Notes: a model not told the origin generated them from the letters alone. A stretch of 64,000 nt of DNA from Agromyces tardus (GCF_003710805.1 NZ_RHHB01000004.1:102058-166057); one strand, 5' to 3'; shown: positions 8,929-17,432, counted from the first letter of the stretch. Numbers and translations: made by a program.

Positions 8929-9968
8929 CCCTCACCCTCGGATACAAGGCCAGCGCCGAGCAGTTCGACCCCCGCGAGCTCGTCGAGATCTCCGTCGCCG
9001 CGGAGGCGCACGGCATGGAGTCCGTGTGGACGAGCGACCACTTCCAGCCGTGGCGGCACACGGGCGGCCACGCGCCGTTCTCGCTCACCTGGATGGCCGC
9101 GGTCGGCGAGCGCACCTCCACGATCCGCATCGGCACGAGCGTCATGACGCCCACGTTCCGGTACAACCCGGCGGTGCTCGCGCAGGCGTTCGCGAGCCTC
9201 GGATGCCTCTACCCCGACCGGGTCATCGCCGGCTTCGGCACCGGCGAGGCGCTCAACGAGGTGGCCACCGGGTTCCGCGGCCCGGGCGAGCAGGACTGGC
9301 CGGAGTTCCGCGAGCGGTTCGCGCGGCTGCGCGAGTCGGTGCGGCTCATGCGCGCGCTGTGGAGCGGCGAGCGGGTGAACTTCGAGGGCGAGTACTACTC
9401 GACCCACGACGCATCCATCTACGACCGCCCCGAGGGCGGCGTGCCGATCTACATCGCCGCCGGCGGCCCCACGGTCGCGAAGTACGCGGGCCGCGCGGGC
9501 GACGGCTTCATCTGCACCTCGGGCAAGGGCGCCGAGCTCTACGTCGAGCAGCTGCTCCCCGCCGTGCGGGAGGGCGCCGCAGCGGGCGACCGCTCGTACG
9601 ATGCGCTCGATCGCATGATCGAGGTCAAGCTGTCGTACGAGGAGACCGAGGAGGCCGCCCTCGACAACTGCCGCTTCTGGTCGCCGCTCTCGCTCTCCAA
9701 GGAGCAGAAGCACGACATCACCGACCCCGTCGAGATGGAGCAGGCGGCCGACGCCCTGCCGATCGAGGAGATCGCCGGTCGCTGGATCGTGGGCACCGAC
9801 CCCGACAAGGTCGTCGACGAGATCGGGCAGTACGTCGACTGGGGCTTCAACCACCTCGTGTTCCACGCACCGGGGAACGACCAGCGGCGCTTCCTCGAGC
9901 TCTTCGAGCGCGACCTCGCGCCGCGGCTGCGGGCGCGGGCGACCCGCATCGCTCCGGCGGTCGAGTAG
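8925..9968 (+). CDS. fgd: F420-dependent glucose-6-phosphate dehydrogenase
   Basis: The protein has 347 residues. It oxidises glucose 6-phosphate and reduces F420, supplying the cell with F420H2. It matches mycobacterial FGD1 over its whole length as I recall it: GYKASAEQF at the start, [16 protein letters not shown] (about residues 39-54), [40 protein letters not shown] and LVFHAPG near the end. The GTG at 8925 overlaps the cofC stop codon. The final Val-Glu-stop comes from a GTCGAGTAG sequence identical to the core of the dispersed repeats. It is the last gene of the cofE-LLM-cofC-fgd block and the likely source of F420H2 for the other LLM enzymes in the window. Confidence 0.95.
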   Translation: MTLTLGYKASAEQFDPRELVEISVAAEAHGMESVWTSDHFQPWRHTGGHAPFSLTWMAAVGERTSTIRIGTSVMTPTFRYNPAVLAQAFASLGCLYPDRVIAGFGTGEALNEVATGFRGPGEQDWPEFRERFARLRESVRLMRALWSGERVNFEGEYYSTHDASIYDRPEGGVPIYIAAGGPTVAKYAGRAGDGFICTSGKGAELYVEQLLPAVREGAAAGDRSYDALDRMIEVKLSYEETEEAALDNCRFWSPLSLSKEQKHDITDPVEMEQAADALPIEEIAGRWIVGTDPDKVVDEIGQYVDWGFNHLVFHAPGNDQRRFLELFERDLAPRLRARATRIAPAVE

Positions 9969-9989
9969 CGCGGCTGCTCCCGCCGGACG

Positions 9990-10107
9990 GGTCTCGATGC
10001 GGCCTCCGGCCTCCTCGACCGGCGGTGTCGTCGGTCGAGGAGCGCGGAGCGCGTATCGAGATCCGGGCCGGGCGGGTCTCGGTGCGGCCTTCGGCCTCCT
10101 CGACCGG
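9990..10107. repeat. Palindromic repeat cluster between convergent fgd and ggt
   Basis: Three units of the dispersed family alternate in orientation: GGTCTCGATGCGGCC...CTCGACCGG, GGTCGAGGAGCGCGGAGCGC...ATCGAGATCC, then the first type again. Each can fold with its neighbour. It fills most of the 151-bp spacer and may act as a terminator for both genes. Confidence 0.75.
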
Positions 10108-10119
10108 CGGGCGGCGTCG

Positions 10120-12006
10120 TCAGTCCGCCGGCTCGACCACGACTCCCGTGCCCCCGCCCCTGCGCACCGGCTCCGCCGCCGCGATCATGAGGCCATCGGG
10201 AGCGACCTCGATCGCGGCTGCCGCGCCGATCTCGCCGGCCAGCGTGCCCGGCGCGTTCGGACCGCCGACCTGCGAGAGGAACTGGGCGAAGGGCGCGAGG
10301 TCGTCGGCGTAGGCGGCGATGAACTCGGCCTCGGCTGGGGTCGGTGCATTGTTGGCCGTATTGCGCTGCGATGCCCGCGGCGCAGCAACGGCTTCGGGCA
10401 GCGTCATCCCGAGGTCGATCCGATTCAGCAGGATCTGCACGACGGTCGTGATGATGGTGGCGCCGCCCGGTGAGCCGACGACGTACCGGACCTCGCCCCC
10501 GTCGAGCACGATCGTCGGCGACATCGAGGAGCGCGGACGCTTGCCGGCCTCGAGGCAATTGGGGTCGGTGCCGGAGCAGGTCAGGCTGAAGTCGGTCAGC
10601 TCGTTGTTGAGCAGGAAGCCACGGCCGGGCACGGTCATGCCCGACCCGCCGGTCTGCTCGATCGTGAGCGTGTAGGCGACGGCGTTGCCCCACCGGTCCA
10701 CGACCGACAGGTGCGTGGTGGAGAGCCCCTCCGTGTCGGCGGGCGCAACCGCCGCGGCGGCCGCCTCGCAGCCGGTGGCGGCCAGGTCGCCGGCGGCGAC
10801 CGGCTTCGTCGCGGCGAGGTCGGGATCGATCTCGCACGCCCGTGCGTCGGCGAACTCCTGGCTGAGCAGCGTCTGCGTCGGCACGTCCGCGAACGCGGGG
10901 TCGCCGACGTAGGCGTTCCGGTCGGCGAACGCGTGGGCCGTGGCCTCGAAGTAGAGGTGGAGGCTCTGCCCGACGTCCTCGGGCGAGAGGCCGAAGTCCT
11001 CGAGGATGTTGAGCGACTCGCCCACCGTCGTGCCGCCCGACGACGACGGGGCCATCCCGTAGACGTCGAGGCCGCGGTACTCGACGTGCGTCGGATCCTG
11101 CTGGAGCACTTCGTAGTCTGCGAGGTCGTCCGCCGTCATGAAGCCGGCCGGAGCGGGATACGTGGTGCTGCCGAGTGCATCGGGGTCCTGCACGATCGCG
11201 GCGATGTCGTCGGCGATCGGGCCACCGTAGAACTCGTCGGTGCCGAAGAGCGCGATCTGCCGCAGCGTCTTCGCGAGGTCGAGGTTGCGGAACGTCGATC
11301 CGACCTGGGGTGCGTCGCCGTTCGGCAGGAACAGCTCGGCGGTCTCGGGGAACACCGAGAACCGCGCCTCGTTGTCGAGGGTCTGCTGGCGGAACGTCTC
11401 GTCCACCCGGAATCCCCGCGTGGCGAGCAGGATCGAGGGCTGCAAGACATCCCGCAGCGATTCGGTGCCGAACTCGTCGAGTGCGGCCTCCCACGTGGCC
11501 AACGTGCCGGGCACGCCGACGGAGCGGCCGGACGAGACGAGTTGCTGGAACGTCCACCCGTCGAAGGCGGTGCTCGGCATCGCCGCAGGCGCCGTCTCGC
11601 GACCGTCGATCGTCGTGACCTCGCCGGTGGCTGCGTCGAAGTACACGAAGTAGCCTCCGCCGCCGATGCCGGAGCTGTAGGGCTCGGTCACGCCGAGTGC
11701 CGCCGCCGTGGCGACCGCTGCATCCGCCGCGTTTCCGCCGTCGCGGAGCACCTCGAGGCCGATGCGGCTCGCCTCGGCGTCGACCGAGGCCACGGCGCCG
11801 CCGTATCCGGTCGACGTCGACGGCGCCGGCGGCGCAGGCCGCCCGGCAGCGACGCTCGATCCCGGTGCGGCGGCGATCGTGTGCGCGGACGCCGGCGCAG
11901 CCGCAGCGACGGCCCCGAGCGCGAGCGCTGCAGCGACCCCGAGTGCAGTGCGGCGCAGCGCCGTGCGACGGAGCGCGGAGCGGTGACGACGTACGACGTT
12001 GGACAT
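10120..12006 (-). CDS. ggt: Gamma-glutamyltransferase, secreted
   Basis: The protein has 628 residues. A twin-arginine-like basic N-terminus with a duplicated RRTAL RRTAL is followed by a signal peptide ending near ASAHT. It cleaves glutathione and other gamma-glutamyl amides outside the cell. Proenzyme landmarks are DGGNAADAAVATAAALGV (substrate pocket), GIGGGGYFVY, the self-processing Thr in GLSTTHLSVVD, RSSMSPTIV and GSPGG. I chose the ATG at 12006 because a G7 tract (GGGGGGGAAC) lies right before it and the signal peptide follows; the frame is open 180 bp further upstream. It is divergent from the LolA-like gene across 170 bp. Confidence 0.93.
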   Translation of the reverse strand: MSNVVRRHRSALRRTALRRTALGVAAALALGAVAAAAPASAHTIAAAPGSSVAAGRPAPPAPSTSTGYGGAVASVDAEASRIGLEVLRDGGNAADAAVATAAALGVTEPYSSGIGGGGYFVYFDAATGEVTTIDGRETAPAAMPSTAFDGWTFQQLVSSGRSVGVPGTLATWEAALDEFGTESLRDVLQPSILLATRGFRVDETFRQQTLDNEARFSVFPETAELFLPNGDAPQVGSTFRNLDLAKTLRQIALFGTDEFYGGPIADDIAAIVQDPDALGSTTYPAPAGFMTADDLADYEVLQQDPTHVEYRGLDVYGMAPSSSGGTTVGESLNILEDFGLSPEDVGQSLHLYFEATAHAFADRNAYVGDPAFADVPTQTLLSQEFADARACEIDPDLAATKPVAAGDLAATGCEAAAAAVAPADTEGLSTTHLSVVDRWGNAVAYTLTIEQTGGSGMTVPGRGFLLNNELTDFSLTCSGTDPNCLEAGKRPRSSMSPTIVLDGGEVRYVVGSPGGATIITTVVQILLNRIDLGMTLPEAVAAPRASQRNTANNAPTPAEAEFIAAYADDLAPFAQFLSQVGGPNAPGTLAGEIGAAAAIEVAPDGLMIAAAEPVRRGGGTGVVVEPAD

Positions 12007-12164
12007 GGTTCCCCCCCGAACTGGGTACAACGGCTCGATCCCCACACGGTAGACCCGGCGGGCTCCAGCGGCAACCCGTCGGCCGGGCTCCGCGCACGAC
12101 CGAGCCGGAGCGTCGGCATCCTGAGCGTTCTCCCCGGATCGGACCCGAGGTGCACGAGCGGGCG

Positions 12165-12170
12165 TAGCCT
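12165..12170 (+). promoter_or_regulatory. -10 hexamer of the LolA-like gene
   Basis: TAGCCT lies exactly 6 nt upstream of the ATG at 12177, with no ribosome binding site between. No convincing -35. Confidence 0.45.
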
Positions 12171-12176
12171 GAATCC

Positions 12177-13520
12177 ATGAGCCCACGCACCCCCGGGCCG
12201 ACTCGACGCTCCGTCCGCATCCTCATCCCCGCCATCGGCGTGCCCGTGGCCGTCGCGTTGGCGGTGATCGTGCCGATGCAGGCGAACGCCGCCGTCGACC
12301 TGCCCGACAAGACCGTCGAGCAGCTCCTGCAGTTCGCGCGGTCGAGCGACGTCTCCGCGCTCAGCGGCACGATCGAGCAGCGGTCCGAGCTCGGGCTGCC
12401 CGACCTCTCGGGGCTCACGGGCGCGGGCGGTGCCATGGGAGGCTCGTCGAGCGGCGGCGGTACGGGTGGCACGGATGCCGCGGCCTCGGCCGGGCTCGAC
12501 GAACTGCTCGCGCTCGCCACCGGCAGCTACGACGCGCGTGTGTACCTCGACGGCGAGCACGCTCGTCTGCAGGTGCTCGACCGCATGGCCGAGCGCAACG
12601 TGTACCTCAGCCCGACCGAGGCCTGGTACGTCGACTCCGAGACGCAGGCCGCGACCCACCTGACGCTGCCCGAGGGCACCGACGTCGAGCAGCTCAAGGC
12701 CGACGCGCAGGCCGAGGCCCAGCGACTCGCCGACGAGGCGAAGGCCGAGGCCGAGGCGCGACTGCCCGACGGCCAGTCGCTGCCCACGCCGCAGGAGGTG
12801 CTCGACCAGGCGCTCGCCCGGCTCGACGAGACCACCGCGGTGTCGGTCGGCACCGACGGTCGTGTGGCCGGCCGCGAGGCGTACGAGCTCGTGCTCGAAC
12901 CGCGCACGTCGGACACGCTCGTGGGCGAGATCCGGGTCGCGATCGACGGCGAGAACGGTGCGGCCCTCGCCGCGTCGATCACGGCCCGCGGCGCGAGCGA
13001 CCCGGCGTACTCGATCGGCTACAGCGAGGTGTCGTTCCAAGCTCCGGATGCCTCGGTGTTCGCGTTCGAGCCCGCCGACGGCATGACCGTGACCGAGCAG
13101 GTCGCGCCGATCTCCACCGCCGACGAGATCGCGCAGTGGAAGGCCGACGCCCAGGCGAAGGCCGACGCGGCCGAGGGTGCGACCGTCCCCGACGTCCCGC
13201 AGCCGATCGTGCACGGCGAGGGCTGGACCACGGTCGTCGAGCTCGACGCGCAGGCGGCGATGGCGGCGCTCGGCGAGCAGGCCGCCGCCGAGGGCGACAG
13301 CACGGGCTCGGGCGAGGGCTCGGGCTCGGGCGACGCTGCGGCATCCGCAGAGCAGGCCGCCGAGGCATCCGCGATGCTCGAGACGCTGACGCAACCGGTC
13401 GACGGCGGCCGGGTGCTGCAGACCTCGCTGCTCACGGTGCTCTTCACCGACGACGGCCGGGTGTTCGCGGGCTCGGTGCCCGTCGCGACCCTGCTCGACG
13501 TCGCCACGGCGGGAAGCTGA
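12177..13520 (+). CDS. LolA/DUF2092-like secreted protein coupled to an ABC transporter
   Basis: The protein has 447 residues. A signal anchor covers residues 13-37 (ending MQANAA). A LolA-fold-like core follows: VEQLLQFARSSDVSALSGTIEQRSELGLP, GSYDARVYLDGEHARLQVLD, WYVDSETQAATHL, AYELVLEPR and FQAPDASVFAFEPADG. The core is interrupted by a Gly/Ser linker (about 82-105) and an Ala/Glu-rich helical region (about 175-210). Actinobacterial relatives are annotated as outer-membrane lipoprotein carrier or sigma-regulator-like proteins; the true ligand is unknown. It lies 10 bp before the ABC ATPase and so probably works with that exporter at the outer face of the membrane (inference). Confidence 0.75.
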   Translation: MSPRTPGPTRRSVRILIPAIGVPVAVALAVIVPMQANAAVDLPDKTVEQLLQFARSSDVSALSGTIEQRSELGLPDLSGLTGAGGAMGGSSSGGGTGGTDAAASAGLDELLALATGSYDARVYLDGEHARLQVLDRMAERNVYLSPTEAWYVDSETQAATHLTLPEGTDVEQLKADAQAEAQRLADEAKAEAEARLPDGQSLPTPQEVLDQALARLDETTAVSVGTDGRVAGREAYELVLEPRTSDTLVGEIRVAIDGENGAALAASITARGASDPAYSIGYSEVSFQAPDASVFAFEPADGMTVTEQVAPISTADEIAQWKADAQAKADAAEGATVPDVPQPIVHGEGWTTVVELDAQAAMAALGEQAAAEGDSTGSGEGSGSGDAAASAEQAAEASAMLETLTQPVDGGRVLQTSLLTVLFTDDGRVFAGSVPVATLLDVATAGS

Positions 13521-13530
13521 CGGGCGCCCG

Positions 13531-14556
13531 GTGAGCGCCGCCGTCGACTCGGCCGACCTCGCGATCGAGACGCACGGGCTCACCAAGCGCTTCCGCACGC
13601 AGGTCGCCGTCGACGGCATCGACCTCGCCGTGCCCCGGGGCGCGGTGTACGGATTCCTCGGGCCGAACGGCTCGGGCAAGACCACGACGATCCGGATGCT
13701 GCTCGGCCTCGTCGGCGCGACCGCCGGATCGGCGCGCGTGCTCGGCGACGAGATGCCGCGCCGCCTCGACGCGGTGCTGCCGCGGGTCGGCGCGCTCGTG
13801 GAGGGGCCGGCGTTCTCGCCCTACCTCTCGGGGGAGCAGAACCTGCGCCGCTTCGACGCCGCCGACCGGCACGCGCCGAGCCGTACCCGCGACGCCCGGG
13901 TCGCCGCGGCGCTCGACCGCGTGGGGCTCTCGCACGCGGCCCGCAAGAAGGCGCACGCCTACTCGCTCGGCATGAAGCAGCGCCTCGGACTCGCGAACGC
14001 GCTACTCATGCCCCGGGAGCTCCTCGTGCTCGATGAGCCCACGAACGGACTCGACCCGCAGGGCACGCGCGAGGTGCGCGCCCTCGTGCGCTCGCTCGCG
14101 GCCGACGGCACGACCGTGTTCGTGTCGAGCCACCTGCTCGCCGAGGTCGAGCAGCTCTGCACGCACGTGGGGGTCATGAGCGCCGGGCGGCTCGTGACGC
14201 AGGGCACGCTCGAGGAGTTCCGCAGCACGGGCGAGGAGCGCGTGGAGGTGCTGACGGCCGACCCGGGGGCGGCGCGGGCGGTGCTCGTGCGGCTGGGGCT
14301 CGTCGTCGATGGGGTTGCCGGCACGGCGGGTCTCGAGACGCTTCTTGCGTCGGCTCCTCGACCCGCGCAGGGGGCGGGGGCGGATGACGCGGCGCTCGTC
14401 ACCGCTCGCCTGTCCGGGGACTCGCCCGCACCCGACGCGATCGTCGCGGCACTCGTGCGCGACGGCGTGCGCGTGCGCGGATTCGCGGTGCGTCGCACGA
14501 GCCTCGAGCAGCGCTTCGTCGAGCTCACGGGGGAGGGGTTCGATGTCGTCGCCTGA
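13531..14556 (+). CDS. ABC exporter ATP-binding protein
   Basis: The protein has 341 residues. It carries Walker A GPNGSGKTT at about 44-52, the signature YSLGMKQRLGLA, Walker B LLVLDEPTNGLD and the H-loop SSHLL, typical of the CcmA/DrrA-type subfamily that powers two-component exporters. The C-terminal part (about residues 265-285) contains GLETLLASAPRPAQGAGADD, read from a copy of the dispersed repeat lodged in the gene. It starts with GTG at 13531 and overlaps the permease start by 14 bp. The cargo is unknown. Confidence 0.92.
   Translation: MSAAVDSADLAIETHGLTKRFRTQVAVDGIDLAVPRGAVYGFLGPNGSGKTTTIRMLLGLVGATAGSARVLGDEMPRRLDAVLPRVGALVEGPAFSPYLSGEQNLRRFDAADRHAPSRTRDARVAAALDRVGLSHAARKKAHAYSLGMKQRLGLANALLMPRELLVLDEPTNGLDPQGTREVRALVRSLAADGTTVFVSSHLLAEVEQLCTHVGVMSAGRLVTQGTLEEFRSTGEERVEVLTADPGAARAVLVRLGLVVDGVAGTAGLETLLASAPRPAQGAGADDAALVTARLSGDSPAPDAIVAALVRDGVRVRGFAVRRTSLEQRFVELTGEGFDVVA
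14329..14368. repeat. Dispersed repeat copy inside the ABC ATPase gene
   Basis: GGCGGGTCTCGAGACG...GGCTCCTCGACCCGC is a variant of the intergenic repeat. It is read in frame near the C-terminus of the ATPase without a stop codon. Confidence 0.65.
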
Positions 14557-15598
14557 GCCCGACCCGGCCGCCGGTCGAGTAGTCGACGGCGCGTCGGGAC
14601 CTCCCGCCGGTCGAGTAGCCGACGAAGGAGGCGTATCGAGACCTTCCGCCGGTCGAGTAGCCGACGAAGGAGGCGTATCGAGACCCGGGAGCTCGGACGG
14701 TGCGGGTCTCGATACGGCTGCTGCGCTGCCTACTCGACCGGCGGGGGCTGCGCTGCCTCCCCGACCGGCGGCGGGCGGCGGCGGCGGCACGCTGTCCCTC
14801 CTCGGCTCCGAGGTCGTCACGCTGTTCCGCCGCTGGCGCACGTGGGCGATGCTCGGCGCGCTCGCGCTCATCCCGATCCTCATCGCGATCGCGATCCGGG
14901 TGTCGGGCGGCGCCTCCGCGGGCCGCGGGCCTGCGTTCCTCGACCAGATCACCGGCAACGGGCTGTTCGTGGGCATGACGGCGCTCGTCGTCGCGACGCC
15001 GCTCTTCCTCCCCCTCACGATCGGCGTCGTCGCGGGCGACTCGATCGCCGGCGAGGCCAGCCTGGGCACGCTGCGCTACCTGCTCGTGGCCCCGGCGGGA
15101 CGCATCCGCCTGCTCGTCGTGAAGTACGTCGTCGCGGCCGTGTTCTGCGCTGCCGCGGCGCTCACCGTGGTGGTCGTCGGCTCGCTCATCGGCTGGGCGC
15201 TGTTCCCGATCGGCCCCGTGACGACGCTGTCTGGCGGGCAGCTCACCGTCGGCGAGGGCCTGCTGCGGTTCCTCGCGATCGGCGCGTACGTGACGGTGTC
15301 GATGCTCGGCCTGTCGGCGATCGGGCTCTTCCTCTCGACGATGACCACGGTTCCGGTCGGGGCCATGGCGGCCACGGCGATCATCGCGGTCGCGGCCCAG
15401 ATCGCGGGCGCGCTGCCCCAGCTGGAGTGGCTGCATCCGTGGCTCTTCACCGACCGCTGGCTCGACTTCGCCGACCTGCTGCGCTCGCCGCCGCTGTGGG
15501 ATTCGTTCGGCGCCAACGCGCTGCTGCAGTTCGCCTACATCGTCGTCTTCGGCGCGCTCGCTGCCCTGCGCTTCACCACGAAGGACGTGCTGTCCTGA
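14543..15598 (+). CDS. ABC exporter permease with repeat-encoded N-terminal extension
   Basis: The protein has 351 residues. From about residue 84 it is a standard ABC-2 type permease with six membrane helices (first at about 100-120, last ending near 343). Residues 9-78 are unlike any permease: they are read from several copies of the dispersed repeat and contain PAGRVADEGGVSRP twice and then GLDTAAALPTRPAG. The frame used is the one that avoids the TAG present in the repeat. I chose the ATG at 14543, which has GGGAGGGG 4 nt upstream; a later start would drop the extension but no good site is visible there. It pairs with the ATPase just upstream. Confidence 0.85.
   Translation: MSSPEPDPAAGRVVDGASGPPAGRVADEGGVSRPSAGRVADEGGVSRPGSSDGAGLDTAAALPTRPAGAALPPRPAAGGGGGTLSLLGSEVVTLFRRWRTWAMLGALALIPILIAIAIRVSGGASAGRGPAFLDQITGNGLFVGMTALVVATPLFLPLTIGVVAGDSIAGEASLGTLRYLLVAPAGRIRLLVVKYVVAAVFCAAAALTVVVVGSLIGWALFPIGPVTTLSGGQLTVGEGLLRFLAIGAYVTVSMLGLSAIGLFLSTMTTVPVGAMAATAIIAVAAQIAGALPQLEWLHPWLFTDRWLDFADLLRSPPLWDSFGANALLQFAYIVVFGALAALRFTTKDVLS
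14571..14770. repeat. Cluster of dispersed repeats inside the permease 5' end
   Basis: Two near-identical 37-bp direct copies (CCGGTCGAGTAGCCGACGAA...GTATCGAGACC) start near 14606 and 14649. They are flanked by a partial copy at 14571 and an inverted copy (GGTCTCGATACGGC...CTACTCGACCGG) at 14705-14741. All are translated. Confidence 0.85.
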
Positions 15599-15611
15599 AT
15601 CGCCGGTCACG

Positions 15612-15667
15612 ACAGGTCGCAGCTACGGCCCGTTTCCCACGCTGAAGCGACATCTTCTGCGACCTGT
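15612..15667. terminator. Inverted repeat between convergent genes
   Basis: ACAGGTCGCAG at 15612-15622 and its perfect complement at 15657-15667 enclose 34 nt. It lies between the permease stop and the methyltransferase stop and may end both transcripts. It resembles in layout, but not in sequence, the GGAGTGAGGTTTC palindromes. Confidence 0.4.
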
Positions 15668-15717
15668 GTTCGCCGTGTAGGAGCAGGGGGCGCGGTGGGG
15701 CGAGCGGATGCCGCGGC

Positions 15718-16287
15718 TCAGCGTGCCGGCGCGGGCGCGGTGGTGCGCGTGGCCAGCACGGCGGATCCGTGCTCCGACGCGAGCCGCGTCCGCACCTCGA
15801 ACCAGGGCGTCGTGGCGATCGCGGCAGCGACCCCGTCGAGGTGTCCCGCATCGGCGAGCGGCACGGGGCCGATCCCGTAGGCGAGCAGCATGCGGCCACC
15901 GGCCCGGAGCACCCGCGCGAGCGCGGCGAGTTCCGGCGTGGCATCCGTCGTCCAGAAGACGTTCACGTTCACGCTGAGCGCGGCGTCGAACGGACCCAGG
16001 TCGGGGTCCAGCGCGGCGAGGCTCGACGCGCGCACGTCCACGACGCCACGGTGGACGGCGGATGCCGCGCGCGCACGGATGCGCGCCACCGCCGTGGCGG
16101 AGCGGTCGATCGCGACCACGGCGGGGCGGGGCGCGGATGCGGCATCCGCACCGCCGAGTGCCGCGAGCACGAGCTCGACCGACACCCCCGTGCCCGACCC
16201 GATGTCGAGCACGCGCTCGCCGCGACGGGGATCGAGCACCTCGACCGCCCAGCGCACCCGCCCGGGGACGGCGTCTGTCGGGCTCAC
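15718..16287 (-). CDS. Class I SAM-dependent methyltransferase
   Basis: The protein has 189 residues. A Rossmann methyltransferase core is visible: motif I VLDIGSGTGVSVEL near residues 25-38, the acidic loop VVAIDRS, the post-II region FDAALSVNVNVFW and LARVLRAGGRMLLAYG (motif III). It lacks a substrate domain, so the target is unknown; UbiE/small-molecule type is likely. I prefer the GTG at 16287, which overlaps the GNAT stop codon (GTGA) and gives a coupled pair; an upstream ATG at 16353 would overlap the neighbour by 70 bp. Confidence 0.8.
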   Translation of the reverse strand: MSPTDAVPGRVRWAVEVLDPRRGERVLDIGSGTGVSVELVLAALGGADAASAPRPAVVAIDRSATAVARIRARAASAVHRGVVDVRASSLAALDPDLGPFDAALSVNVNVFWTTDATPELAALARVLRAGGRMLLAYGIGPVPLADAGHLDGVAAAIATTPWFEVRTRLASEHGSAVLATRTTAPAPAR

Positions 16288-16838
16288 TCGCGCAGCCCCA
16301 CCGCGTCGTGCGCCCAGAACGGCCACGCGTAGACGAGGGTCCCGGTCATCCACGGCTCGTAGGCGGGGAGGAGGAACACCTGGAACGCGGCCTCGGGGAT
16401 CCGCAGCGACGGCCGCCGGAACCCGACTTCACCCGCCGGCCGGAACCCGAGCCGTGCGTAGTAGCCGGGGTCGCCCTCGAGCACGACGAACGGGGCGCCC
16501 GCCGCCTCGGCCGCCTCCAGCGCTCGGCGCACGAGCGCGCCGCCGAGGCCGGCGCCCTGCCGAGCCGGTGCCACGGCGAGCGGACTCAGGACGGGCGCGT
16601 CGATGAGGCGCTCGGCCGTGTCGAGCAGGCTCGAGCTCACCAGCACATGGCCCACGACCTCGCCGCCGGCCTCGGCGACGAACGCGGAGCCGCCGCGCTC
16701 GGGAATCGTGGGCCGCAGGTCGTCGACGATCGCGTTGACCACGTGGCCGTGCTCGCCGAACGCCGCGAGGTGCAGCGCGCGCACGGCCACGGCGTCGCTG
16801 GGTCGCTCAGGGCGGATGGTGGCAGGGTCGACGTGCAC
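16284..16838 (-). CDS. GNAT-family N-acetyltransferase
   Basis: The protein has 184 residues. The acyl-CoA fold is shown by the N-terminal IRPERPSDAVAVRAL, the beta-bulge region LSPLAVAPARQGAGLGGALVRRALE (the acetyl-CoA loop with Q-x-x-G-x-G), then FVVLEGDPGYYARLGFRPA. The arrangement matches the YhbS-like subgroup that acetylates small molecules. I chose GTG at 16838 because GATACT lies exactly 6 nt upstream and the domain begins right after it; the ATG at 16904 would overlap the neighbour. Confidence 0.85.
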   Translation of the reverse strand: MHVDPATIRPERPSDAVAVRALHLAAFGEHGHVVNAIVDDLRPTIPERGGSAFVAEAGGEVVGHVLVSSSLLDTAERLIDAPVLSPLAVAPARQGAGLGGALVRRALEAAEAAGAPFVVLEGDPGYYARLGFRPAGEVGFRRPSLRIPEAAFQVFLLPAYEPWMTGTLVYAWPFWAHDAVGLRE

Positions 16839-16844
16839 CCACCC

Positions 16845-16850
16845 AGTATC
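16845..16850 (-). promoter_or_regulatory. -10 hexamer of the GNAT gene
   Basis: GATACT on the minus strand, 6 nt before the GTG at 16838. It helps decide that start. Confidence 0.4.
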
Positions 16851-16869
16851 GCGGCGCACGGCGGCACGG

Positions 16870-17391
16870 TCAGCTCGTCGTGGCATCCGATGCGCGCCGT
16901 TCACCGAAGTTCGGCGGCAGCTTGCAGTAGTCGTAGAAGAACCGGGTGGGCGCCGACTCGTCGGTGACGTCGACGTTGACGTTCACGCCGATGTGCGGCA
17001 GTTCGTCGCCCGCGAGCGTCCACACCGAGAAGTGCCAGATGCCACGTACCGCGTCGTTGAGCAGGCGGAGGCCGTCGACGACCAGCACGGTGTCTGCCCG
17101 CTCGGCACCCGCGAGCGTGCCCGCGCGGAAGGGCTCGACGGTGTCCCGGCGCAGCGTGGCCTCGTCGACGTCGCCGGTCGAGACGCGCGTGACGGATTGG
17201 CCCCGCTCGGCGAGCACCGCGGCGAAGTCGTCGGCGAAGCGCGCCGCGTGCTCCGGGGAGGCGCCCTCGACGGCGACGAGCCGCCGGCCGACGCGCGAGT
17301 TGTGCAGGAACTCGTCGGCGATCCACTCGAGGAGGGCCTGTCGTTCGGCGCCCGGCCCGCTCGGCTCGTTCGGCTCGTTCGGCTCACTCAT
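16870..17391 (-). CDS. Uridine-kinase-like protein without a P-loop
   Basis: The protein has 173 residues. The layout recalls actinobacterial uridine kinases: RRLVAVEG at the first strand, then DTVLVVDGLRLL and IWHFSVWTL in the middle, FFYDYCKLPP near the end. In the family the first strand runs into G-x-x-G-x-G-K-T; here it reads VEGASPEHAARF, so the phosphate-binding Lys and Gly residues are missing. Kinase activity is therefore doubtful. The ATG at 17391 is preceded by a stretch of dispersed repeats. The N-terminus has the short repeat SEPNEPNEPSGP. The role is unknown. Confidence 0.6.
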   Translation of the reverse strand: MSEPNEPNEPSGPGAERQALLEWIADEFLHNSRVGRRLVAVEGASPEHAARFADDFAAVLAERGQSVTRVSTGDVDEATLRRDTVEPFRAGTLAGAERADTVLVVDGLRLLNDAVRGIWHFSVWTLAGDELPHIGVNVNVDVTDESAPTRFFYDYCKLPPNFGERRASDATTS

Positions 17392-17432
17392 GCGGTCAAC
17401 GCTACGCCCGGTCGAACGGGGCTGGGGAGGGT

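Noticed and set aside
9539..12520. A 993-codon open frame on the minus strand
   Set aside because: It runs out of frame through ggt and antisense to fgd, and its product is Arg/Pro/Ser-rich without domains. It is a shadow frame of GC-rich DNA.
14571..14770. Insertion-sequence remnant or CRISPR-like array in the permease gene
   Set aside because: The units have no unique spacers of constant size, no transposase remains and no target duplications; they match the dispersed palindromic repeats elsewhere in the window.
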